From Daejeonia sp002484105 (GTDB lineage Bacteria; Bacteroidota; Bacteroidia; Flavobacteriales; Weeksellaceae): DNA of 64,000 nt. A program made the translations under genes and the position numbers. The notes beneath the pieces are model-generated. The model had not been told where the DNA came from. It was given only the letters and a program-made list of their open reading frames with translations, and did not search any database. Within the stretch, counting starts at the first letter, position 1. Each line of letters opens with the position of its first letter. Below are positions 10,863 through 19,375 of this stretch, piece after piece. The stretch is from contig NZ_CP195105.1 in assembly GCF_051175565.1 (NCBI RefSeq), positions 1,054,001 to 1,118,000 of the forward strand, in the 5' to 3' direction.

Positions 10863-12200
10863 ATGAAGATTAGATTCCTACTAAAAAATCCCAAACAGGG
10901 TAAAAACACCATTCTTATTCGTGTAAGAATTGGAAGGTCTGTAGATTTATTTCTTGCAACAAAGGAAAACGTCTCAATTGATGATTGGGATGCTTCAACT
11001 GGTTTTTTGCTTGAAGAGTACGTTGATTATAGAGGCGGTAAAGAATTTATAAGGCGTGACAAAGAAACAAGGGCTAAAATTGAAGAGAACAAAGCTATCA
11101 ACTATCGACTTATTGAGCTCAAAAAAGCAGTTGAAGACTCCTATAAGACAACCAATGGAAAAGTCGACCGAGAATGGCTTAAAAACATTGTATATCCCAC
11201 TATTGAGGAGTTAATTACTAATGAGATTTCATTTCTACAGTATTGTAACGTTTTTCTTGAATCAAAAGGTTCATCTATAAGTAAACACTACAAAACTAAA
11301 GTAAAAAGTATTGTTGCAATTGTTGAAAGGTATATTAAAGCAAAAAGACTTAAGACTTTATATACTAACGAAATTGATGTTAGTTTTAAGAATGATTTTG
11401 AAAAGTACTGTATTGAAACAGAAAAGTATTCAGTCAATTACTTTGAAAGAAACTTCAAGTTTATCAAAACTATTTTATACCATGCTAAACTTAATGGCTA
11501 TCCAATAAATGATAGTCTAAGTAGTATAAAATGTAAGACAGAAAAACCAATGTTTGTCATTTTGAATCCAAAAGAACTAGAGGCAATCGAAAATAAAACT
11601 TTTAGCGCAGAGCATTTAGAGACTGCGAAAGATTGGTTGTTAATATCATGCTACAGTGGACAAAGAATTTCTGATTTTATGAGGTTTGATACAGAAATGA
11701 TAATTGAAAAATCAATCAATACTACTGGTGATAGTGGTGAAAAGGTTACAAAAAAGAAATACTTTATTGAGTTTATTCAGGAAAAAACAAATAAGCAATT
11801 ATTTCTACCTCTTAGTGACAAAATAATTAAGATTCTAAATAAACGTAACTGGAGTTTCCCAAGAAAAATGTCAGAGGCAAGATATAATGAGCATGTTAAG
11901 AAAATTTGCGAATTGAATGGAATTGATGAATTGATTGAAGGAACACTCGCTATTAAGCAAGACGATGAAAATATTAAAAACAGGAAAAAAAATAATAGGA
12001 GAAAAATCAAAGGACTCTTTCCTAAATATCAATTAGTGAGTTCTCATATTGGAAGGAGGAGTTTTGCTTCAAATAACTTTGGGAAAATTCCAACTCCACT
12101 TATTATGGTTGCAACAGGTCATTCGAGCCCAAATATGCTGATGAAATATATTGGAAAAATTGATGAACAGCAATCATTGGCTTTAGCAGAATATTTATAA
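10863..12200 (+). CDS. tyrosine site-specific integrase of element 1
   Basis: 445 aa, full length for a Bacteroidota tyrosine recombinase. An N-terminal arm-binding domain (residues ~1-100), a SAM-like core-binding domain (~120-220) and a C-terminal catalytic domain follow in order. Catalytic features seen are R in CYSGQRISD, H-x-x-R in SHIGRRSFA, the H of TGHSSPNM and the nucleophile Tyr in LMKYIGK. It lies 470 bp inside the att core and reads away from it. It should recombine the GCAGAGAGGAAGG core at the tRNA-Ser 3' end, using the GTGGGGA pairs as arm sites (inference). The excisionase-like gene starts 17 bp downstream. Confidence 0.93.
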   Translation: MKIRFLLKNPKQGKNTILIRVRIGRSVDLFLATKENVSIDDWDASTGFLLEEYVDYRGGKEFIRRDKETRAKIEENKAINYRLIELKKAVEDSYKTTNGKVDREWLKNIVYPTIEELITNEISFLQYCNVFLESKGSSISKHYKTKVKSIVAIVERYIKAKRLKTLYTNEIDVSFKNDFEKYCIETEKYSVNYFERNFKFIKTILYHAKLNGYPINDSLSSIKCKTEKPMFVILNPKELEAIENKTFSAEHLETAKDWLLISCYSGQRISDFMRFDTEMIIEKSINTTGDSGEKVTKKKYFIEFIQEKTNKQLFLPLSDKIIKILNKRNWSFPRKMSEARYNEHVKKICELNGIDELIEGTLAIKQDDENIKNRKKNNRRKIKGLFPKYQLVSSHIGRRSFASNNFGKIPTPLIMVATGHSSPNMLMKYIGKIDEQQSLALAEYL

Positions 12201-12216
12201 CAAAAAAAAGAAAAAT

Positions 12217-12492
12217 ATGGAAAATCTTATAGTAGTAAATCTCGATACTTTAATGGGAATGATGGCAGAAATGATAGATGAAAAATTACAGGAGTTTTTA
12301 AAATTATTCAAATCTAAACAGAATAATGATGAGAAAACATTCACACGTAAACAAACTGCTGAATATCTTGGTATTAGTTTAAGTACATTATACAATTGGA
12401 CTCGTGATAATAAAATAAAGTCTCACTATATCGGTGACAAAGTTTATTACAAAATGAGTGAAATTGAAAAAGCTCTTAAACCAATAAATTAA
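12217..12492 (+). CDS. excisionase-like helix-turn-helix protein
   Basis: 91 aa. The C-terminal half (FTRKQTAEYLGISLSTLYNWTRDNKI, then YIGDKVYYKMSEIEKAL) is a MerR/Xis-type winged helix (HTH_17 pattern) that typically binds att DNA to direct excision. The N-terminal ~35 residues look helical, maybe for oligomerisation. It is 17 bp after the integrase, the usual place for a recombination directionality factor. A second protein of this kind is encoded by element 2 at 19376. Confidence 0.85.
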   Translation: MENLIVVNLDTLMGMMAEMIDEKLQEFLKLFKSKQNNDEKTFTRKQTAEYLGISLSTLYNWTRDNKIKSHYIGDKVYYKMSEIEKALKPIN

Positions 12493-12505
12493 ATTATTAA
12501 CTATA

Positions 12506-12645
12506 CTAAGAATCTTTAGAAGTGCTCAGATTTTGAGTAACGGCAACCGACCGACTGGCACGGTGCTCCAAGGATTAAATTCCAGATTCGGAACACATTT
12601 GTTCAAACAGCCACTCTCAAGTGTTTCACTTCTGAGGATTCTTAG
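12506..12645 (+). ncRNA. structured leader motif, copy B (before polymerase-like gene)
   Basis: CTAAGAATC (12506-12514) pairs perfectly with GATTCTTAG (12637-12645). After a 3x3 internal loop AGAAGTG (12518-12524) pairs perfectly with CACTTCT (12627-12633). The apex holds CAACCGACCG at 12544 and GGTGCTCCAAGGATT at 12562-12576. The element ends 19 bp before the next ATG, so it is probably a leader RNA or cis-regulatory structure. Related motifs precede the integrase (10652) and the cargo operon (14595). Confidence 0.7.
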
Positions 12646-12664
12646 TTTTTAAAAATCTAAAATT

Positions 12665-14161
12665 ATGAATCAAACAATTAGAACTTTTAGTATTGATGAG
12701 TTAAACCCAATAATAACTGTAAATCTTAAATCTGAAAATGTAAAAAATAATAAGCAATCAGAAGAAAACAAATTAAAATCTCAATATACCGTATTAATTC
12801 AACAAAGCCTTCTAAAAGATTTAGAGGGTTATTTAATTGAACACAATAAGACCTATAAGGAATTAAAGCTCGATTATTTGGTTTATTACGCTAGTCTATT
12901 GAATAGTTTGCCAAGCCAAAATAGAAGTGATGACGAGAGTGATTTTTATAATGTAAGTCTTGATTCAAAACTACTAAAAAAGATATATTCTGGTTATTCA
13001 AAATGTATGGATTTTTTAAAGATAAAAGGCTGTATTAAGTTGGTAACCAATTATAGTGTTGACAAAAAGAAATGTAAGCAATATAAGTTAGCCGACAAAT
13101 ATGTTGGAGACCAACTAATTGAGTACACGATTACAAATCGCAACCTGCTCAAGAATTTGAATAATAAGATTGAAAGCGAGAAAATGTTATATTGTATAAG
13201 AAAAAGACCTCATCTGATAAAATATTTTGATGAGTGGTTAAAAATTGATTGTGAAAAAGCAGAAGCAATTATTTCAGGATTTTTAAAAACAAATTACGAT
13301 AAATATGTATCAGGCAAACATATTTTAAAAGAGTTTGTAAACCAAGATTGGAAATATTCTGTAAAGCATTGTACAGATGACAGATTACATAGTTCATTAA
13401 CAAGACTGAACAAACAACTTAGAAATACTGTTACCTACAAAAATGAAAATTTATGTGCTGTAGATATTAAAACTTCTCAACCGTTTTTCCTTGTTGTTTT
13501 ACTTATAGCAATTCTTAAAAAAGATAGGGAATTATTTGAAAAAATTGGAGCAACCAAAGTTTTGAGTGATGAAATGATTGACCGTTTATTATTATTTAAC
13601 TATGACCGAAACAATATAATTGAGTTTATCAATATCGTTTTAAATGGAGATTTTTACATTAACTTTTCTCAGAGTTTGGATATTGAGTATAATACAGAAA
13701 ATAAACCTTTTAGAATTGTAGTGAATTATGAGAATAAAAAACGAAAAATTATTAATTATTCAAAACCTCAAAGAAATGAAACCTATGAAACAGATAGAGA
13801 ATTTGCGAAATCAGTAATAATGGAGATTTTGTTTTGTAGTCCAAACCATAATTTTATTGGAACAAAGGCTTTCAAGAAGTCATTCCCATGTGTTTTGAAT
13901 ATCATGAATTTTATCAAAAAAGAATGTGTTGAATTACATACATTATTGACAAATATCGAATCTCATTGTTTACTTGATGTGGTAGCATTAGAATTTGCTA
14001 AGAAATATCCTGATATACCAATTTGGAGTATACACGATGCTTTGGTAACAACAGAAAGTAATATAAACTTATTAAAAGATGAGGTTGAGAAAGGATTAAG
14101 AGAAATTACCACTATAAAAACATTAGAAAACAATAATATAATAGTTAAAGAAATATGGTAA
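12665..14161 (+). CDS. unknown protein with family-A-polymerase-like motifs
   Basis: 498 aa. I do not recognise a named family. In the C-terminal half three blocks resemble the palm motifs of family A polymerases or single-subunit RNA polymerases: AVDIKTSQPFFL near 265 (motif A-like), REFAKSV near 378 (R-x3-K of motif B) and IPIWSIHDALVTTES near 455 (motif C with HD). The first ~230 residues are lysine-rich and helical with no clear domain. If real, it would be the replication or primase-polymerase enzyme of element 1. No exonuclease domain is seen. It is preceded by a structured leader. Confidence in the coding region is high; the function is tentative. Confidence 0.6.
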   Translation: MNQTIRTFSIDELNPIITVNLKSENVKNNKQSEENKLKSQYTVLIQQSLLKDLEGYLIEHNKTYKELKLDYLVYYASLLNSLPSQNRSDDESDFYNVSLDSKLLKKIYSGYSKCMDFLKIKGCIKLVTNYSVDKKKCKQYKLADKYVGDQLIEYTITNRNLLKNLNNKIESEKMLYCIRKRPHLIKYFDEWLKIDCEKAEAIISGFLKTNYDKYVSGKHILKEFVNQDWKYSVKHCTDDRLHSSLTRLNKQLRNTVTYKNENLCAVDIKTSQPFFLVVLLIAILKKDRELFEKIGATKVLSDEMIDRLLLFNYDRNNIIEFINIVLNGDFYINFSQSLDIEYNTENKPFRIVVNYENKKRKIINYSKPQRNETYETDREFAKSVIMEILFCSPNHNFIGTKAFKKSFPCVLNIMNFIKKECVELHTLLTNIESHCLLDVVALEFAKKYPDIPIWSIHDALVTTESNINLLKDEVEKGLREITTIKTLENNNIIVKEIW

Positions 14162-14231
14162 TACAATTCACCCCCTAATGTTTCTGATTTTGATAAACTG
14201 CTAAATATTGCTAATCAATGTTTAGCAGTTT

Positions 14232-14525
14232 TCAATTATTGAATTCATTGCATTTTTCCTTATAGAGATAAGAGTAGTATTTATGTAGGTCACCTGATTT
14301 TTCTAATCCATAACCATTCAGCTCTAAGCAATCCTCATAGGATAAATCTTTATATATATAAAAAGAATAATAAGGCATAAATTTATAAAACTCTTGAAGT
14401 GATTTATCATAAAATTTACCTAAATCTTCTAATGATTGTACCTCATCAGAAAATGATTTTAATTTGTCTTTACAATCTTGGTATATTGTATTAATTTCAT
14501 TCCTAAAATCTAATTTGGTTCTCAT
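14232..14525 (-). CDS. hypothetical protein
   Basis: 97 aa, charged and aromatic-rich (FYKFMPYYSFYIYKDLSYEDCLELNGYGLEKSGDLH split over several short blocks), probably helical, with no signal peptide or membrane segment. It is the only minus-strand gene of element 1 and lies between the polymerase-like gene and the cargo genes, convergent with the former. The pair CTAAATATTGCTAATCAATGTTTAG (split about 14201-14225) just beyond its stop may be a shared terminator. Its function is unknown; a small regulator or immunity-type protein is possible but unsupported. Confidence 0.55.
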   Translation of the reverse strand: MRTKLDFRNEINTIYQDCKDKLKSFSDEVQSLEDLGKFYDKSLQEFYKFMPYYSFYIYKDLSYEDCLELNGYGLEKSGDLHKYYSYLYKEKCNEFNN

Positions 14526-14594
14526 TATTAAAAATTTTACTATTAAAGTTTTAAAATTATAAAATAATTTCTATTTTTGTACCATCATCAAGAC

Positions 14595-14646
14595 GAATCA
14601 AATGATTCACCAACCGAGACGACATTCCACGGTGGTTTACGATGAG
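14595..14646 (+). ncRNA. structured leader motif, copy C (before cargo operon)
   Basis: A perfect small hairpin GAATCA-AA-TGATTC (14595-14608) is followed by CACCAACC (14608-14615), an inner segment and GGTGGTTTACGATGAG (14631-14646). CACCAACC and GGTGGTT match copy A. It ends 26 bp before the ATG at 14673. Confidence 0.45.
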
Positions 14647-14672
14647 CTTATTAAACTTAAAATAAGAAAATT

Positions 14673-15476
14673 ATGTTAGCCAAACTTTATCAAAAATTCT
14701 TTTGTACATTACCGTTAAATAACACTTCCTGCAAAATTTTTAAGATTTTGTATCATCCTCATTTGGATTATTGCAGGATTGATTACAAAGAATTTGCAGT
14801 TTGTGAAGTTGAAGATTTGAAAAACTTATTGAAAGTTGACAAAGTTGAAGTTCCCGCATTTCTGAGATTTACATTTACAACCAGACAAAACAACCATTAC
14901 TTATCAGAATTCCCTTATCAAAAACTGAAACACAATCAGCTTTATGCGGATATTATTCTGAAAAGTTATCGAACCGAATTCCTAACAGAAGCGGAAGAAT
15001 CTAAATTTCTTTCCTATTATCATGTTGATAGAATTATCATCAATAAGTATAATTGGTTTCTAAAAATGGGAATTCCAAAAGAGATTATCACATCAAAGAA
15101 CAAAGAAAATTTTTATAATAAAATAAAAGATTCAGAAGTTCAAAAATCCATTTATTCCACACCTGCTTTAGCACAAATAAACAAACACATGAAACATGTT
15201 TACACACAAAGAAGTGGCGACAAAGGGGAAATTGCAAATTATATTGAAAGATTTGAAAATTACACCGATTCGGAGCTTGTGAATGCCTACAACAGTCAAA
15301 AAGCAATCTATGGAGTACATCGTCAAGGATTGTATTTATATGCCCTTGATATAGTGTTTAAAAAGCGATTTAACAAGTCTCCAATAAGTAATGAGGAAAA
15401 TATAATTTTCGGTTTAACTGGGCGAATTACATATGTAAGTGAATTAAAAACCTTTGTAAGAATTGATGAAAATTAG
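14673..15476 (+). CDS. hypothetical cargo protein of element 1
   Basis: 267 aa, soluble, with no signal peptide or membrane segment. The N-terminal ~90 residues contain several Cys (CTLPLNNTSCKIFK, DYCRIDYKEFAVCEVEDL). The middle is lysine-rich, and SELVNAYNSQKAIYGVHRQGLYLYALDIVFKKRF near residues 207-240 is the most conserved-looking block. First of three close genes at the end of element 1; its stop overlaps the next start by 14 bp, so the two are probably co-expressed. I cannot assign a family. Position at the distal end of an integrative element is typical for defence or fitness cargo. Confidence 0.65.
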   Translation: MLAKLYQKFFCTLPLNNTSCKIFKILYHPHLDYCRIDYKEFAVCEVEDLKNLLKVDKVEVPAFLRFTFTTRQNNHYLSEFPYQKLKHNQLYADIILKSYRTEFLTEAEESKFLSYYHVDRIIINKYNWFLKMGIPKEIITSKNKENFYNKIKDSEVQKSIYSTPALAQINKHMKHVYTQRSGDKGEIANYIERFENYTDSELVNAYNSQKAIYGVHRQGLYLYALDIVFKKRFNKSPISNEENIIFGLTGRITYVSELKTFVRIDEN

Positions 15477-15864
15477 AGAAACAGCGATAAAAACTTTTCA
15501 AGCCTCTATATTTATTGGTTTAGAAAAGGGATACACTCAAAAAAGAATTTTTGAAGATGAGGTTTTTCAAACTGTAAGAAGATTTCAGTTGGTCAATTCG
15601 GAGGAAAGAAACATTTTTCTTAGTGCATCAATCAGTGATTGTAATATTGTTTTAAACAATCAAAATGAACCTCATTTCAAAATTGATTTTATCAATTATC
15701 CGAAATTCCCTTTAGAGGAAAATGTTATGAAAGAAAGTATTATTTCTTTATCCAAAGAATTAATGATTAAGCATAATCAGAACAGAATGGTTGTAGTTTT
15801 TACAGATGAAACAATTATGCTTGAACAATCGGACGAGATTGACCCAAGGACGGCAATACAATAA
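15463..15864 (+). CDS. hypothetical cargo protein of element 1
   Basis: 133 aa, soluble, mixed alpha/beta by eye, with no recognised motif. It overlaps the preceding gene by 14 bp (two alternative Met codons at 15463 and 15466) and precedes the membrane protein gene by 28 bp, so the three likely form one operon. The central stretch ISDCNIVLNNQNEPHFKIDF and the C-terminal NRMVVVFTDETIMLEQSDE could be edge strands of a small beta sheet. Function unknown. Confidence 0.65.
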   Translation: MMKIRETAIKTFQASIFIGLEKGYTQKRIFEDEVFQTVRRFQLVNSEERNIFLSASISDCNIVLNNQNEPHFKIDFINYPKFPLEENVMKESIISLSKELMIKHNQNRMVVVFTDETIMLEQSDEIDPRTAIQ

Positions 15865-15892
15865 TAGTTTTAAATATTAAATTTGTGAAAAT

Positions 15893-16483
15893 ATGAATTA
15901 TAGAATTTCTAAAAGAACTTTGGCTAAAGAATATCTAATTTTAATCATAACAATTATACTTATTGTCTTGAGTTACTTTATTCTGAAAATGTTTATAAAC
16001 CATGAGGTTGATAAATTTAATAAACAAATTGCAATTACAGAAACAGGGTTAAAAACAAAAAAAGAAATCGAAAGGCTTAATTTTTTTAATGCTTTCAATG
16101 ACAATTTTCCTAATAACTATTCATATTCAAAGTTTTGGGAAAATTTAGAAAACCTTGCGGCAAAGGACAGTATTAAAGTTAAATGGGCAACATGGAATTC
16201 TGAAGTAATTTCATTTAATGAAAAAATGGGATTTGCAACTCATCAACAGTTTAAAAACTTCATATTATCTAATACCTTCACTCCGAAGGAAATTGTTCAG
16301 CGGGACAGAATAACCTCCCAAATAATAGAATTAAAAGCGGATAAAAATTCTGTAGAAGGAAAAGAAAACTTTGATGACAAGTTTAAAAGAATAGTAATTA
16401 TAATATTGTTTCTTTTCTATCCATTTCGATTTTTAGTAAAAGGGTTGAAATGGAGTTTGAAGAATATATCGCAAAAAGACTAA
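15893..16483 (+). CDS. hypothetical two-helix membrane protein
   Basis: 196 aa. There is a hydrophobic segment at about residues 14-33 (LILIITIILIVLSYFILKMF) and a second near 166-182 (RIVIIILFLFYPFRFLV). The ~130-residue loop between them is polar, likely one compact domain facing a single side. Third gene of the cargo set. A small membrane protein encoded with soluble partners is an arrangement found in some abortive infection systems, but nothing in the sequence identifies it. Downstream is non-coding to the att site. Confidence 0.65.
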   Translation: MNYRISKRTLAKEYLILIITIILIVLSYFILKMFINHEVDKFNKQIAITETGLKTKKEIERLNFFNAFNDNFPNNYSYSKFWENLENLAAKDSIKVKWATWNSEVISFNEKMGFATHQQFKNFILSNTFTPKEIVQRDRITSQIIELKADKNSVEGKENFDDKFKRIVIIILFLFYPFRFLVKGLKWSLKNISQKD

Positions 16484-16939
16484 GTCACCAATTTTTTGGT
16501 ATAAAAATAAATATTATACAGGCGAGAAACCTAAATTGAATTGGCTTAACTTAACACAGTATAAGCCAAAATTAAAAAAATTCACTAAATAAGAGACCTA
16601 ATAGTATATAGTTCAAATACACCCCCTCTTGCTAAAAAGGAAAAACGTTTTTTTTTCAGTGGGTAGGGCATTTTCAATTTTATTTCAAGTCAAGTTTTTT
16701 CAAAATTCGATGGATAAGAGTGATTAGATATAATTTATTAACAATTTACTTTATATAGTAATTGTTGTATAATCATAATTTATTTCAACTGTAAATAATT
16801 GTATTTCAATTTATTAAATAATAATTTTTTGTCAATAGAAAGTCGAGATAAGATAATTAAAATAAATTCATTTCATAACGTTTTTAAAAAAGCAAATGTT
16901 GCAATTGGAATTGATTGCAAATTGGTTTTTTTTAGAATG
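16484..16939. other. AT-rich non-coding stretch at the right end of element 1
   Basis: No convincing gene. A short frame (16799-16981) runs into the arm repeats and att hairpin and lacks coding features. The stretch contains homopolymer runs around 16640-16660 and no clear repeat apart from the arm sites that follow. Confidence 0.6.
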
Positions 16940-16957
16940 GTGGGGAATCGGTGGGGA
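16940..16957. repeat. GTGGGGA pair, right arm sites of element 1
   Basis: GTGGGGA at 16940-16946 and 16951-16957, 11-bp period, the same motif, spacing and orientation as at 10508/10519. It lies 58 bp from the att core. Confidence 0.75.
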
Positions 16958-16979
16958 AAGCGAACCCATGCAAATAAAT

Positions 16980-17002
16980 AATCCACTGAAAAACAGTGGA
17001 TT
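16980..17002. terminator. hairpin next to the second att core
   Basis: AATCCACTG (16980-16988) and CAGTGGATT (16994-17002) form a perfect 9-bp stem with a 5-base loop, 13 bp before the att core. Confidence 0.7.
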
Positions 17003-17015
17003 ACAAATTATAATA

Positions 17016-17028
17016 GCAGAGAGGAAGG
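17016..17028. other. att site between element 1 and element 2
   Basis: GCAGAGAGGAAGG, followed by GA as in the tRNA. After AA in place of TT it continues CGAACC, so this copy resembles the tRNA-Ser T-arm for longer than the 10379 copy. Confidence 0.88.
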
Positions 17029-17147
17029 GAAACGAACCTTAATGTTTTTATTATATCTTATTTTCAATAATATCACTATTTATCAATAAATTACCTATAT
17101 TTGTATAAATGAATATAGGTAATTTTTATATTCAATTATTAAATAAG

Positions 17148-17166
17148 TAGCACCTAAATTAGCACC
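17148..17166. repeat. TAGCACC pair, left arm sites of element 2
   Basis: TAGCACC at 17148-17154 and 17160-17166, 12-bp period, ending 2 bp before the integrase ATG. Integrase binding here could repress its own gene. The same pair occurs at 39895/39907. Confidence 0.78.
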
Positions 17167-17168
17167 TA

Positions 17169-18410
17169 ATGAATTTTACATTTAAATTAAAAGAACCTAA
17201 TTCAGATAAAGAAACGCTCATTTACTTTAGGGCATATTTCGGAACTGAAAGAAAAAATTTCATTTACTCTACTGGTGAAAAAATCAAACCTTCGGAGTGG
17301 GATTTAAAAAATAGGCAACCCAATGATTTGAACGGAAGAACAACGAAGGCTGAAAATCATAGAACAATAAAAAAGCAATTAGATAGATACAGTTCTTATT
17401 TTGTTGAGATTGTAAATAGGTATAAAAATATTAATGAAGAACTTACTATTGACGTTGTCCGACAAAGATTTGATGAAAAATTTAAGAAAATAAAAATTAA
17501 AGATGATTTTTTTAGGCTTTATGAGGAATTTATAGAAGAAAAAGCAAATGATTACACTGGAAAAGGGATTTCTAAATCAACCAAAACAAGATACACTTTC
17601 AACAAAAATTTACTATTTGAGTTTCAGAATTACTACAAGTTAAAGATAAGTTTAGGGAACTTTAATGAAAAAATTTATAATAAATTTTTAAAATATAGTG
17701 TAGAAATCAAAGATCACTCAGCAAATACCGTTCACAGAGATGTAGGATTATTGAAAACATTTCTTTATTGGGCATTAAATAAAAAATATACTTTCAATAA
17801 TGAGTTTATAAATTTCAAAAAGCCACCCAAATTTCAAACAGATGAAATTGCTTTAAATATGGAGCAGGTAACAAAAATTTATGAACATGATTTTTCGCAA
17901 AATAAGAGACTTGAAAGGGTTAGAGATTTATTTGTTGTAGGTTGTACAACAGGAATGCGTTTTGGAAACTATAGTAGAATTTCTAAAAATGATATTCAGG
18001 ATGATTTTATTAGAGTTACAGATTTGAAAAGTAAATCAAAAAAATTAGCAATTCCATTAAATTCAATATCTAAAGAAATCTTAGAAAAATATGATTATGA
18101 TTTGCCAAAGATTACAAATCAAAAAATGAATAAATACATAAAAGAGGTTTTTCAAGAACTTGAATTCGATGATGAAATAAAAAAAACAATGAAATACGGT
18201 GACGAATTAGTTGAAAATAGCACTGAATTTTGGAAAAGAATATCTTCACATACAGCAAGAAGGAGCTTTATTACAATAATGAAAAACAAAAGAGTTCCTG
18301 ATAAAGTTATTATGTCCTATACAGGTCATACAAGTCTCGAGGTTTTTAATGCTTATTACAGACCAAGTGAAGAAGATAAAGTGAATTATATGAATGAAGT
18401 TTTTAAATAA
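17169..18410 (+). CDS. tyrosine site-specific integrase of element 2
   Basis: 413 aa. An N-terminal arm-binding domain (TFKLKEPNSDKETLIYF, EWDLKNRQP), a core-binding domain around residues 110-220 and a C-terminal catalytic domain with R in CTTGMRFGN, H-x-x-R in SHTARRSFI, H in YTGHTS and the Tyr nucleophile in VFNAYYRPS. It begins 141 bp inside the att core and reads into the element. It is only distantly like the integrase of element 1 although both use the same core, in keeping with their different arm repeats. The next gene starts 5 bp downstream. Confidence 0.93.
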   Translation: MNFTFKLKEPNSDKETLIYFRAYFGTERKNFIYSTGEKIKPSEWDLKNRQPNDLNGRTTKAENHRTIKKQLDRYSSYFVEIVNRYKNINEELTIDVVRQRFDEKFKKIKIKDDFFRLYEEFIEEKANDYTGKGISKSTKTRYTFNKNLLFEFQNYYKLKISLGNFNEKIYNKFLKYSVEIKDHSANTVHRDVGLLKTFLYWALNKKYTFNNEFINFKKPPKFQTDEIALNMEQVTKIYEHDFSQNKRLERVRDLFVVGCTTGMRFGNYSRISKNDIQDDFIRVTDLKSKSKKLAIPLNSISKEILEKYDYDLPKITNQKMNKYIKEVFQELEFDDEIKKTMKYGDELVENSTEFWKRISSHTARRSFITIMKNKRVPDKVIMSYTGHTSLEVFNAYYRPSEEDKVNYMNEVFK

Positions 18411-18415
18411 CCAAT

Positions 18416-19288
18416 ATGATGAAAAAAAATATTTACCCAGCTTATAATCCAGCCTCTGAGCTTATAGCAATTCCCTTTATTATTAATAATGTTATAAGAA
18501 GAAAAACAATCAAAGCACGATTAAATGAAGTTATTGAATCAGCTAAAAAAGAAACACTAAACGAAACATTAACAGAACAAGAGAAATATGTCAAACAAAT
18601 CGATTACGATGATTTAGATAATTTTTTTGCGAATCATTTTAAAGCTTTGGAAAACTCAAAGGTTCATTCTTTTGAAGATAAAGTTGACTATTGTTTAAAT
18701 AAATATGCCATAGAAGCTAAAAGTCTTTTATCCGTAGCTAATACTGTAGTTTTAGAAGAGAATTTTTTAAAAGGAGCTAAGAAAACTCTTGGCTTGTATT
18801 TTTTGTTAGAAAAACATGATATTGAAAGTGATAGATTTGGAAATTGTTTAAACGAAATTCAAAACATTGAAATAACTCCTAGCACAATTGAAATTAATAA
18901 AACTTTGCCAAATCTATGTCAATCGATAAAGTTCAAAAAATTATTTATTAATGAGATTTTGTTTAATAACATTAATCCTTTTAAATTGAAAGAATATAAC
19001 ATATTTTATAAAAAAACAACGGAAGGACTGGAGTTTACCGATAGATCTGTTTCGGATTTATCGCTATTATTAATAATATTAGATGATAAAAAAATAATTA
19101 AACTTCCAACTTTAAAATACATAAATGAGATACTCCTAGAAGTAATTGGTAAGGAAGTATCTACAACAACCTTTTCAGAGTGCAAAAAAAAATATTTATA
19201 TCCACAAATAAAAGATCCTTCAATCTTTGATCTAGATGCTATCAAAAATATCAATATTTTCATATCAGAATATCTTACTAAAATATAG
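18416..19288 (+). CDS. hypothetical protein downstream of integrase
   Basis: 290 aa, soluble, lysine- and asparagine-rich, largely helical by eye, with no signal peptide or known motif. It follows the integrase by 5 bp and is probably co-transcribed, so a role in integration, excision or element maintenance is possible. A short hairpin follows at 19299-19321. I cannot assign a family. Confidence 0.7.
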   Translation: MMKKNIYPAYNPASELIAIPFIINNVIRRKTIKARLNEVIESAKKETLNETLTEQEKYVKQIDYDDLDNFFANHFKALENSKVHSFEDKVDYCLNKYAIEAKSLLSVANTVVLEENFLKGAKKTLGLYFLLEKHDIESDRFGNCLNEIQNIEITPSTIEINKTLPNLCQSIKFKKLFINEILFNNINPFKLKEYNIFYKKTTEGLEFTDRSVSDLSLLLIILDDKKIIKLPTLKYINEILLEVIGKEVSTTTFSECKKKYLYPQIKDPSIFDLDAIKNINIFISEYLTKI

Positions 19289-19298
19289 TTATTGATGA

Positions 19299-19321
19299 AT
19301 CCAGTATGAAATCCACTGGAT
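19299..19321 (+). terminator. possible terminator after the integrase operon
   Basis: ATCCAGT (19299-19305) and ACTGGAT (19315-19321) form a 7-bp stem with no T run directly after it; weak. Confidence 0.4.
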
Positions 19322-19375
19322 CCACCAGATTTTATTAAAAATCAGCTATAAACTTGCATAAAAATATCAAAGTTT

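Larger units (their letters stand above)
10379..17028 (+). mobile_element. integrative element 1 (about 6.6 kb) at tRNA-Ser
   Basis: The unit is bounded by GCAGAGAGGAAGG cores at 10379 and 17016. It has a pair of GTGGGGA heptamers 11 bp apart near each end (10508/10519 and 16940/16951), read as arm sites for its own integrase. Order: integrase, excisionase-like HTH, polymerase-like protein, a small opposite-strand gene, then three overlapping or close unknown genes. No mobilization genes are seen, so transfer would need help. It may be a satellite-like or replicating integrative element; that is inference. Confidence 0.8.

Noticed and set aside
12665..14161. Reverse transcriptase or retron reading of the polymerase-like gene and its structured leader
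   Set aside because: No YxDD motif or RT block order is present; the HD motif fits family A or T7-like palms better.
16799..16981. 60-aa frame at the right end of element 1
   Set aside because: Its end consists of the arm repeats and the att hairpin; no homology-like pattern.
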